Assembly: GCA_023634235.1 (NCBI GenBank)
Contig: JAMKCF010000020.1
Location: 10,478,001-10,542,000 of the forward strand
DNA length: 64,000 nucleotides
From: Pisaster brevispinus
Taxonomy: Eukaryota; Echinodermata; Asteroidea; Forcipulatida; Asteriidae
Direction: 5' to 3'
Below are positions 1 through 12,100 of this stretch, in pieces. The notes under the pieces are model-generated. The model did no database searches. It was not told the origin of the DNA and worked only from the letters and a program-made list of their open reading frames with translations. The translations under genes were made by a program, and so were the position numbers. Within the stretch, counting starts at the first letter, position 1. Each line of letters starts with the position of its first letter.

Positions 1-162
1 ACACCGGTCACTGAAACTACTCCTTCCATTCCAACACCAACGGTCATCCCCAACAACTACAGCAGTCCAGAGCCTCAGGCCACACCCGAGGAAGAAGAAG
101 TGCCCCCACCTGTACCCCTGACGAGCCCCCCACCCTTCAGCCCACCTCCTACTGATGAAAAG
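1..162 (+). CDS. SCRIB: SCRIB exon (partial at window start)
   Basis: Open in the frame starting at base 1. It encodes a Pro/Thr/Glu-rich linker including EEEVPPPVPLTSPPPFSPPP and ends ...TDEK. The donor is AAG|GTAAGC in phase 0. The 5' edge is cut by the window. Confidence 0.8.
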
Positions 163-3100
163 GTAAGCATTGGCACTGTCAGAAACAAAGAGAGAGAGAG
201 AGAGAGAGAGGGAAAAAAAGAATGCGGCAGAAATCACAACTTGAAGAGAAAATGCAACGTTACTTACTTTAAGGACAGTTCTAATCCAAACTTGAGAAAA
301 TAGAATGAGTTGTTGCAAACTGCTTACCAACCAAAAGGACCTATGGTATAAATTAATTTTTTTTTTTTAAGTTAATGGCCTGATGTTTCAACCCTAGCTG
401 AGTCTTACTGCAAGTTGATGATGTGTGACTTAATAAACTGAGTCTACTTTTTGAATCATATAAAATCTGCCAAGCTCAGAAACAATCTTGCTCTGCAGAA
501 ACAGGCTACCAGCCGAAATGCTATGTTATATATATGCGTATGACTGGTATGCTGCTAGGTTTCGCTTTACAAGATGAAGCTGCTTAGTACTATTCAACCA
601 AGCAGCTCTATACTGTCCTGCCCTTGCAATTCAGTGTCTTGACCGAGACCAAGCCTTGCTTTTCAAAAAGTTGCCAAGTCATGATTCTTATAGGAACACA
701 CATTTTGGAGGTTGATTCTGCTCCACAACAGATACAAATTACCAGCCAATACGCATTAGAATCGAAACAGCCTTTCACTGGTCCCCCGGCTATTTTTTAA
801 ATAATACTATTTCAAGAAAACTGTCTTAATTTTTTTTCTTCTAATCAACGGGTTTATTCAATGGGAACAAATGTTTCTAAAAACATCCGCACACAATTCA
901 AAACACTTTAAGTCATCCTTATTTCAGACCAGGGCCCAATTTCATTGAGCTGCTCAAGCACACAACGAAGCTAAGCACAACAAAATTATGCTTACCAGAA
1001 TAAGGTTACCAGTCAAAATGCCATGTCACATGCACCATCAGTGACTGGTACCCTTCATTTTTTATTTTTTTTGCTGAGCATAAAATTGTCAGACATTATT
1101 TTCTGCTTAAGCAGCTCTATAGAACTGGGCCCAGCATTTTTGTCTGGCAAATTTTGGAAAAAGGCGGGAAAAGTTTGGTTGCATCTTCTCTTCAAGCATG
1201 AAGTTGCACTCCTGTACCAGAATAGTATTTTTTTTTCATTTATTTCTTTTGTTTTTCAGGTAGTAATTTTGGTATTTGGATTTGTTCATTTCCAAAAAAA
1301 TGAGCACCTTTTTTTCAGTGTCTTTTAACCTTAATCCAGGGCTTGTGAAAATAAATGGATTAATAACTAGGTTTTAAAAAAGACAGATACGGGAAAACAC
1401 CCTGTGTGTTCAGTGCAAGATAAACATGGGTGGAATATTTTTTATGACATTGGAAACAAGACTCAAAATCGCACAATTTAGATTTTGAGATTTGTTGGAA
1501 AAGTTAACTGCGGCCTCTTGACCTTGTGAATAGATGAATGCGTTATTTAGTTTCCCCCTTAAGGGAAGAACTGAATGTCCGTCAGGCAGCGTCCGAATCA
1601 CTGGCTTCGGCACTGACTACGGCTAGACTGCTGAATAGCCCCGTTCTTCAACGTTGTTGCTATAGTAACTGTGTGGTTACCCATTGTCTGCCCCCTTCTC
1701 CTCCCCACCCATGCCCCGAGGTATACATGCCACCACCCACCCAACCCAGGTTGCCTTAAAGTTATACTTAATGCCCCTTGCGGTGGAAACCAAGCAAGCT
1801 CTAAAATATCAACCTCTACTTGCAACTTCCCCCAGAAAAACCCCACTACCACGGTCCCAACTACGGTTGTGTAACTGAATTTTGATGACCCGGTGCAGGA
1901 AACTCATGCCTTTCATTGATGTGCTGTGACCCCGGTATTATTGCCCTAATCCCACTCCCCAAATAATATAACCCACCCCAACTTATCACCTAAACACCCT
2001 TAAATGCCCCACCCCAACCCACCCACTAAATACCCAAGCCCTAAATACCACCATCTCCATCCTATCTCCTAATACCCTTACCTCCAAATGCCCCACCCAA
2101 ACCCACCCCCCTAAATATCCAAAGCCCTAAATACCCCCATCTCCAACCCCAGCCATCTAAAAGAAAACCTCCAAGACACCCAACCCCTACACCTACCTTC
2201 CACTCTCCACCTCCTTTTCCCTTTCGCCAACTGAAAGTAAAAACGTGGCACTCCATGACAGACGTAGAGTTTCATCTTTGAGAGGACAAGGCCGTTTTCA
2301 TTTTGCAAAGGGCACTTCCATTAGAAAATCTGAAAAGGTTATGGGAAACTTTTGTAGGGGCACCAAGGCCTAGACCAGGGCAACAGAGGCCTTGCCATCA
2401 TTTAGTTTCAGGCATGTAACTACAAAATACTACCCTTCCCTCTTTCAACTCCATGGATCTGTTGTACCCCCCCTTCAGCTTATTGTCAATTTAAGCCGCT
2501 GTGCTAAGTAAATAAATAAATAAATAAATTGCTGAATGTCCCTCATACCGCCACCACCACCACCACCAAGATACACTAAAAATGCTGTCACCACTCAATC
2601 AGGAAAAAAACCAGTAATTCCTTCCCTACGTTATTTCATTGGTCACATAAGTTGCTCCTGTTGCTTGGTTTTCCCCTCATTCGTTCTCCACTCCTACCAT
2701 CACCTCTACCCCACTCTACTCCCATCCTCCTGCCGTGACCCTTGAAGACAAAAATAAGTTGTGACTTTTAAAGAGATATAAATGAGACAAATGGCCCACA
2801 CCTCACTTAGACAACCATTTCCCACCCCGCTTTCCCAACCCCTCCCCTACCGTGCACCCCTACCTCCACCCCTTGAAGACTAAATACCACACCACTCCCC
2901 AACCCTCCTACCCCACTACACCCGCATACCCCTACCCCTACCCCAACCCATTGAAGACTAAATAACTGTCATGGAGGTATAAGGCAACTGATTATCCATA
3001 TCTAATTTGGACAGCCATCCCACCCTAGTCCCCACCACACCCACACCCCCATACCCCTCTTACCCCAACCCCTGAAAGGCTGAATAAACTTAAAACATTC

Positions 3101-6100
3101 ATAGAGGTATAAGACAACATTTTGGATATTTGTTCCTAGTCTAGTAACCAACCCCAATTAAGATTGGGGTGCTCTTATCGCGGTGAAATATCTTTAAAGT
3201 AAAAAAATACTAACAGCATTGGTTGCATGGCAAAGCTTAACACTACACCTTTATTGCATGTGGCATAACAAAGACGCACCCTAAGACCGAGGGAACTGAT
3301 TGAGACAGTTTGTTGCAACGACAACTTTCCGGATATTCTTTCACGTTCACAGACCTTCATTAATGTGACCATCTTGGTCAGGACATCTGTATACCCATTG
3401 ACAAATAATGTTGTAACTCACTTTTCTCAACCAGGGACCTGACCATTTGCCCTTCTTGCCTCTATGGCTGTTTGAAAGAGCTTCAAATTTAGTTTTACTG
3501 AGATCTTTGCTGGGAAAACTGCAGAAGAGTGAAGAATTAGTTGGTGTCTTGCTGTGCCTGGAACTTCCCCCGTTTCTTGTTGTTGACAAACTGCAGTTTC
3601 AGCAAAGATACAAGTACAACTACATAGTACGCTCTTTCCAACTGCTCGTTCAAAGCCAAGTAACCAAAAGTGAGGCAGGGAGGCAATATGGAACCCTTCC
3701 TACAATTTGTTGGATAATTCAGTGGCAAACAAAACAAAACAGTACAAAAACAACAAAATTGTCATGTAGTTGCGATAGTATTGTCTCTCCAGTTCCCATG
3801 GTCGAAGAAACGAGTTAAATGCATCTCCTGCAACCTTCATCTGTTTTATTTTCTAACTGAAACACCACCCTGTACACTTAAAAAATACCTCCACCACCTG
3901 CTACTCCTTCCTCCAACCCCCCCCCCCCCTCAAAAAAAAAAAAAAAAAAAAGGCAAAAGAAAGTTGCATGCCCTTTTGTTTTTGTTTTCTTGCCAAACGT
4001 ACCTACTCTTTCCCTGGCACAGCCAAAGAAATCCGGCCCTCCTGTCGCGCCCCGACCCACAAAGGACCAGGCTGGCCGGTCCAAGCTGGTCTCCACGTCC
4101 AGTGGCGCCACTAGCCGTTCCTCCAGCACCTCCAGTCCGCCTTCATCACCCCAGGTAACGGTTTTCTGCCAAGAAGAATTCTTTTCTCTGTTTTTTTTTT
4201 ACTTTCCTTTTCTCATGCCGTGTCCAAAGAGAGGGACTGCTTTTATTATTATACATTTCTGTTAATGAAACCAAGGATGCCTCATTATTGAATTTAATCA
4301 CTGTAAAACAAGGGTGCATGCTATGTGAACCGGAAACACTGGGGTCAACCCCTACTCTTCCTTGATAAGTGTTCTGGGCTCTTTTATGTGCACTACCACA
4401 GGCCTTGAACTTCGCTCTTGAATGGGCACAGCAATTTTCCTCTGGTAAGGGGCACTCTATGAGGAAAATGTAAATTTGTATTGGAACTTCGCAAAGGGCA
4501 CCAAAGCAAAAGCACAGGGCACCACGGCAATTGCTGTGGGTGCCGTGGGTTAATTCAAGGCCTGCTACCAATCCTAGTACATGGGACCTATGGTTTAATG
4601 TCCCATCTGAAGGCCAAAACAAGACACTTGACCATTATTGCTTTGTCCTTCAGATGGGGCGGAAAGCTGTTGGTCCCGTGTGTTGTTAATGCACATCAAA
4701 GAACCCAGTAAAGAGAAGGGGTTAGACCCTGGTGTTTCCTGGTATGGTTGGCTGCAGATTGCACCATAGCACCTTGTAAACCATTACATGATACTATGTA
4801 AACAAATGGGTCTTATATTTTGAACATAGCTCCTCATATCTTGTAGAAAAAATAATGAGCACTTTGAGACCCCCTCGGGTGTGATAAAGTGTGTATTATC
4901 ATCATCATCATCAAACAAAAATAACAAACCCAATCAAAGATTTAAGGGTCGTTGCTTTTTAAGGGTTTTGTTTCTTGTCACTGCCGTAGCAACACTCTTT
5001 CAATTTGGACACGGCTTCATTCTGTCATTCATTCTATTTGTTTGTTTATGTTTACTTACCTAATAAACAAACTCCTCATCTCTTCTTGCATGATCAAAAT
5101 CTCCATCCTAGTTTTGTGGTAGCACTGTGGAAATGTTTCGAAAAGTATCTTGGTTCGTTTTGAAGAACTTGTTGAGTTGAAACACAACCAACTTCATAAA
5201 GCTGGTAAGCGCAACAACTTGCTAAGCACAGAGGAATCTTGCTAAGCCATATACCTTCAACAGCCAGAATGCTGTTTAATTTACCTTGCAGTGCCAGGTG
5301 CCTTGCTAATTTTGTGCTTAGCTGTATAATTTGGTTAGAACGAGCTTTATGAATTTTGGCTCCAGTCACAATGAGCTTTTAAGCAAGTTTTGCTTAGAAT
5401 ATTTTGGTTACCAGTCAAAAGCCTATTGCAGGTTATTGGTTCCCTGCCTATTTCTGCTTAGCAGAAAAAATTGATTTAAGCAGATTTAAGCATCTCTATG
5501 AAATTTAGCCCAGCTGTACTTTTTGATTCACACTGTTACCACAAAACTTCTTCACTCTGTTCATTTTCTCTCTCCTGAAAGCTGATTGATTTCTCCACAG
5601 ATACCTTCTTGCCTTTGTAGTCATGAGCCTTCATTCTCTTTTGCCAAAACTCATGTATTAACCATTTTTCCCTCTGACATAACACTCCTCAAGAAGTCTT
5701 GTAATTGCTACCTTTAGATTCTTCTCTTTTGTTGCACAATTGTAACACGCTACCTTGAGCAGCTTGTAGATATTTTTTAAAGGTACAACTTGGGATGTGG
5801 CAATGTAAGGGGATCAATCTAAAGGGGTGTAACTTTTCCTTTAAATGTCAAGTAATGACTGCAAGAGAAACTGACTGGTTAAATATAAATAAAGTATTTA
5901 TAAATAACAGACAAATTGACTGGAGCGGGATTCGAACTTGCTCACTGGCGCCCCCTGAACAAAGATATTGAAAAAATAGTGGGACCGCCAATGGAACCAC
6001 GGGTGTACCGCACTTCAATGGGGAAGTCATTGGTTTAAATCAACTGGAGCAGGATTTGAACCTGCTCACTTTGCGTCTCCTGAACAAAGATATTGACAAG

Positions 6101-9100
6101 ATAGTGAGACCGCCAATGAATACCCAGAGGTACTGCACTTAAACTGGGTGGTCACAGGTTCAAATCCAGCTCTAGCCAATTTTGCTTTGCTAACCCCTAA
6201 ATTGATTTTATAGTTACCACGTCAGTTTCCCTTGTGGTTTATTACTTGGAATTTTTATAAAGATTGTATGTATTAGTTCTCTTTGGACTCTTGTGTCATA
6301 CTATTTAATCGTCAATGGATTTTCCTATCATAAGTAAAGTATTTTTATCTAGATTTTCTCAAGAGAAGCTTCTAGAATTCATTTGAGATTTTAATTTGTT
6401 TGTTGATGACGCTACTTGGTTTGAGTGCACGTAGTAACCACTGAAGTATTGAAGTAAAGATTGGGTCCCTAACTGCCTTAAACTACATTTGAGTAAATAT
6501 CTTCGATTTTCTGAGCTACAGTGACCGATTTAGTTGATGAAGGGATGAAAAATTTCAAACTTTTATCTGAATTCAGTCCTTTTTATGTCTGTTTGGTAAG
6601 AAAAATAGTTATTTCCTTCAGATCTAAAGAAGTCCTGCTTTCTGATCTACTTCTCTAGTGCTGAAGATACTGTTCCCGAAAGCTCCTTGAAATCTGTAAC
6701 TCAAGGGGTTAGCAAAAGGTGTAAATGCCATCATTTCAACTTGCATCCTAAAATTTGGATCGGAGTTTCAGACCTTTTTATCAGCAATGACTCTCTCCCC
6801 TGCTGATGTAATAATTGCATCTGCGATAAAGAACACTACCTTGATTTTACCCTGACACCCACGTGTGATAAGCACTGCACAAAGGAAACAAAATCAGTTT
6901 TCCCAATTGTTGAAAGACTGGGACGCCTTACACAGTCCATTTTTCCTCCCCCTCCCCACCCTTCTTCGTCAAGTCATAACTGCATGGTTCTGTCATTCCA
7001 TTACTAAAACTCAATTGCAGGACATTTCACTTAATTTCACGTAACTTCTCTTTAAGCTTGCTTCATTTTCTGAGTTGAACATTTACAAAAAAATATTTTA
7101 TCAAACAACCAGAGTTTCGGATCTTGTTTCTCTCCCCAACGATGCAATTTTCCTTGTTTAATTCCCTTCTTCTTTCAATTGCAAGGTCGCATGCCTGTCG
7201 GTTCTCTTCACACTCTGTGAATAAATTTGGTGTACGAATGAATGAGCTCTGAACCAGTTCTGGTCGGCATTTGGTAGTAGATCTATATGCACGTCATCTG
7301 ACGTGAAGTGGTTTCAAATATGTTATTGTTAAACTCCAGAGCCTGCTTTGCTGGCTTCCTTCAAATTCCTGTTACTCATTACAAAGCTTTTTTGAATTTC
7401 TGTCAAAGCATTTTGCAAGCCATAATCTTGCTTATAGCTTTTCCAAAATCTTGGAGTAAAGTTTTGTTTTTTTTAATCGCGGGGCCTGATTTTCGCCCAA
7501 AAAATTACTCATTTAATTTTTTTCTCATTGAACGAAATTTGATGGATGATGCTGTTTCAAAACGAAAAAAAAAACAACTTACAGAAACTTTCACATGTGC
7601 CTCGATCAATTTACAAAATACATGTGAATTGCGAAATTGTTTGTGAATGGCTGATGGGTGCGAGCTAATGTCAGGATCACGACATAAGTTTTTTGTTTTT
7701 AACTACCACTTCTCATTGATGGATTTTTTGTCTGCAATACCTTATTTGAAAGCTTGTAACTTTCTCAAATTTAAATCAAAATTTTTTGATAAAATCGGTC
7801 AAAAACTTGATTTAGCACCTTGAAGGAAGTAGCTAGCTAGTTTGTAGGTTAAAACCATACATAGTAGTAAATAAGAATTTGAGACAATGCGCGGTGGGAT
7901 TATGTACAATGGAAGATTCCCAGCAAGATCATATAGTTATGAGGTTACAGGTTAGTCAAGTAAACTTTCTTACATTCTCTGTTTTTGATTTACCAAATAG
8001 CTTTGTACTATAGGAAAGCAATCCTTTTAGTATTAAGTCAATACATGTGGTAGGAGCTATCACTATAGGTACTTGTTGTGTTGAGTCATGAGTCGTAGGG
8101 TTTAGGACTCTGACCATAGTGAACAAGGGAAGTATTTTAGTCGTGGTTTTTGATCTTTCTCTTCCAGTTTTTCAAAAACAATTTTAGTACTTCCTTGAGT
8201 TCATTTGGGTTAACATTTGTGGTGTCTGTATTTCCTCATTTATCACCACCACCCCTCTTCCGAATTGGGATGTCCCAGCCTGTTAGAAAGGCTCCCCCTC
8301 CCGTCGCCCCCAAACCGCCCAGATGGGATGACCGGGATCCCCCTAAGCCCCCAAGCCGCCCTCCAACGGAAGAGGAGAAGGAGGAGGTGGAGAAGTTGAA
8401 AGCGGCCAGGCAGGCTCGCAAGGAAGCCCTCAGGGTGGCACGATTGTCCACGGGGAGCACCTCAAGTCGGTCGTCGGCGGGGACGCCTAGTCCGCTAATG
8501 TCACCCGAAATCTTATCGCCGGTTAAATCAGCTAAGGTGCCATTTTGTAATTGGTGGATAGTTGGTGTTTTGTTTTCTTTGTGGAAGTTTTATTTGCAAA
8601 ACTTGGTGTTGATGAAGTTTAACTTTCAAGCCTTGGTGTTGATGACTTTGGTGTATGTGGTTGCATGCCCTTATATTTATAGTGTTATATATGTTCAGCG
8701 TTCAAGTAGTTGATCTTTCACACATTTGTTTAAATTAGTTGATCAGTGTGGAGTATCAGTGGATGCATATACTCATCATCCTTATCAGCTGTGTTGAAAA
8801 TTGTTGAGCTTTTTTGCAAGAAGTATACACTGATTTGTTGAATGTTTGGTGGATCCTTGGTTGATTTGTGTTGGTTCTTAATGGTGACTGGTTGATTCAA
8901 CTTCCAGGAAGTTACTATTTGGTTGATAAGTTGACACTATGTCTAATCTCTTGTTGATACCTTCTTTACTTATTCAGTTAGTTGACATTGATTGATGTAT
9001 TAGTAGATTCTGCATGTTGATATGATACCTTTACATGTGGATCTTTATTCGTTGATATTTGTATGTATACTTTGGTGTTTGTTGATATAAAAGATGATAT

Positions 9101-12100
9101 ATGTTGATGTTGATATTTGTTGACCTAAGCGTTAATATTCATCAACAGATACATTGATTTCTCTTGGTCTGTGTTGGTGCTTGCTGATACACTTACTGGT
9201 TTTTGTTGATTTTCATGTTGGTTTTTGTTAGTTGATTTATACATATCCACACAATTATATTGGTGGATAGTTGTCTTTAATGACATTTTGTTGACATGGT
9301 TGTGCATTGTTAATGATGTTAAGATTCATTTCATAAATAATCCTTGAATGATTCAACTAAAAATTATGTTATTGGATTGTTCCCTGTAGTTGTAGAGCTG
9401 GCGTTTAGTTCAATTTGGTGTTGATAAGTTCTTCATATTTTCATTACCACTTAAAGGTAGGGTCATAGATTGGTAAATACTCAACAAAATTAATGACCAT
9501 AAAAACTTGCTTGGTGAGAAGCACTGCAGCTGTTGATGGTATAAACTATTTTGAGAAAGGACTTTCTTTGAATTTTGGATAATTTTTCACCCCAAAACAT
9601 TTGAATCTGAGAAATGGTTCATGAATGAATCATTTCTCAGATTTCTGAGGGTTGGTGTCCGTTCACGAATACTATGGCCAGAGATGTGGTTGGTAACCGC
9701 TGTCGCCGCACTAAATGTGGATGGATTTGACGTTCCTGTGAAAATACCGTAAGAGTTTTTTTGCTGTTTTTTTCTCAACAAGTAGACACTGTATTCAGCT
9801 GAAACTTTCACAGGTGACTTTTATTGTATCTTTCTACAAAAACCAATCTATGACCCTACTTAAGTAAACTACTTAAGAAAGTTGCCGTTGTATTTTCCAC
9901 AGGGTCTTAAAAACTATCCCAATTTTGATGCATCTGTTCTGTGATTGGACCTCTTTTTCCACTTATCAGTAAGGTTGACTGAGTTATGTTTATCAGAGCT
10001 ATCCCTATTGGAATTAACTTGTACCCTGATTGGGCCTCCTTAAACCCAATCAGGGTATGAGTTATCCCAATCAGGGTATGAGTTATCCCAAATCAGGGAA
10101 TCCTTGGATAGCAATGATTCTTTCTACATGAATAAGACTGACTGAGTTAAGGTCATCGAAGCTATCCCATTGGGAATAAAGTTGTACCCTGTTTGAGCCT
10201 CTTTTACCCAACCAGGGTAACAGTTGCTCCAAATGGGAAACTCTGGAGTGACAGAGACCTTTTCTGTGCAAGACTGACTGAGTTAAGGTCATCAAAACTG
10301 TCCCAGTTGAGATACCAATTTGGATAAAATTGTACCCTGTGTGAACCTTTTATACCCCAATCAGGGTATCAGTTGTCCCTAATCAGGAAACTCTTGGAAG
10401 ATGATGATTCTGTCTGTAAGACTGACAGAGTTAAGGTCATCAAAAATATCTCAACTGGGATAAACTTGTACCCTGGTTGAGCCCCTTCTACCCCAGTCAG
10501 GGCATCAATTGTCACCCATCTCTGGTTTCTTTCATCATTTCATGCGTTTTCTACTGCTTTTCAAATTTTCTTTACAAATGTCATGGAATCGTCGTAAAGT
10601 ACTGTTTGCATTTTGTTAATTACTAAATTACTCCTTTACTCTATTTGATTCAATTGACCCTATTTTTGACTGCGTGAGGGCGTTTTCAACAGGGAATTTC
10701 CTTGCATCACAATACCAGTTTTAACCTTTTTTTGACTGCCTGTATGTTGTTATCTCGTATCAATGACCAAACAGATGAAAAATAATATAAAAAAAAGGAA
10801 AAAAGAAGTTTGTTTTAGTTGTTTTGCATCGGATCACACACGCCCTCACTCGGTCAAAAGTACTGTGAGTTCAGTATAACTGAATGCATCACAATAGACC
10901 TTATGCACATGACGTCATTTCAGTAGGGCGCCCTCACCTAGAGGTCAAAAGGAGGTTGTTCATTGGCCAATCCTGTGCGCCGCGCATACAAATCTGTGCG
11001 ATTCGATTGTTTCGTCACCGTTTTACCTCTAAGATGGCGGTTGGATGACGTCAATGCATAAGGTCTATTTACAGGTAAAAGGTGAGAATTGGCTCCCAGT
11101 GTGCACATCGCAATCCAAAACGTAAATTACACTATCAAAAGAATATGGATACTAACGAGTCATATCGCTTACCCTCATTTGCATCTCTAGCCACTGAATA
11201 ATGCAACAGGCCCAGAACGAATGGCGTTCAAGGACAAATGGAAGCGGTTTGAGCAGAAGGCTGATGAGCAGGCTCACTCGACGCCCAAACCAGGTCAGTC
11301 AGGGTTTCATCAATCCTGTCTTCTCTAAAGTTAGTAATATTGTTGTAGATGTTAAAGGGAAGGTATACGTTTGGTAATGACTCTGAAAATTAATGGCAAT
11401 AAAAACTTACTTGGTAAGAAGTACAGCAGCTATGGATAGTATGATGCATTTTGAGAAACTTTTCACTTTGAAGTACTGCGGTTATGGAAAAATATATCAC
11501 TTTTTATCCCCAAATACTTGAACCTGAGACAACTGTGAGAAGCGTTACAGTCGTAACGCTTCTCAGATCGTGTATTCCTATAGGGAATATTCTTCCTGCG
11601 GGGAAATATTCTCAAAACGCAACCACCTTTTGAAGTGAAATTTTCACAGGTTAGTTTTATTGTATATACCTACATTTATTTAGCATTAAAGCAATTAAAC
11701 AGTTCCAAAAACCAAAGGTATACTTTGCCTTTAAACTTGCATCAGGGATAGAGAATATTCTTTGGTTTTACCCATACATATAGGATTCAAACTGCCTCTA
11801 CATATAGCTACCATGCAAGCTCAGTGGTCTAGTGGTAAGACATCCACTCTAGAATGGCAAAGGTCGTGGGTTCAAATCCCCACTGAGTAATATGCCTGTG
11901 GATTTATACAGTGCTTAACACACATCGGTGTGTGGGTAAAACCAAATAATATATTATAATAATATTATGATTATTATGCCCTGTGGTTTGGCAAAGCCAC
12001 CGAAGGGGCTAGTGTTTTTGGTTTGTCCTTCCGTGGGTGTATGGGCAGATAGGTATATACATTCAAGCCGGGGTCAACGACAGAGGACAATAGGGTCCCC

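Noticed and set aside
8150..8278. 5' extension of the SCRIB exon to the ATG at 8270 or earlier
   Set aside because: The acceptor TGTCCCAG|CCT at 8278 gives the phase needed by the preceding exon; the earlier residues are intron.
11812..11890. Functional tRNA gene
   Set aside because: A- and B-box-like text is present, but no clean cloverleaf with an acceptor stem and anticodon loop could be drawn, and it lies inside a repeat with inverted ends.
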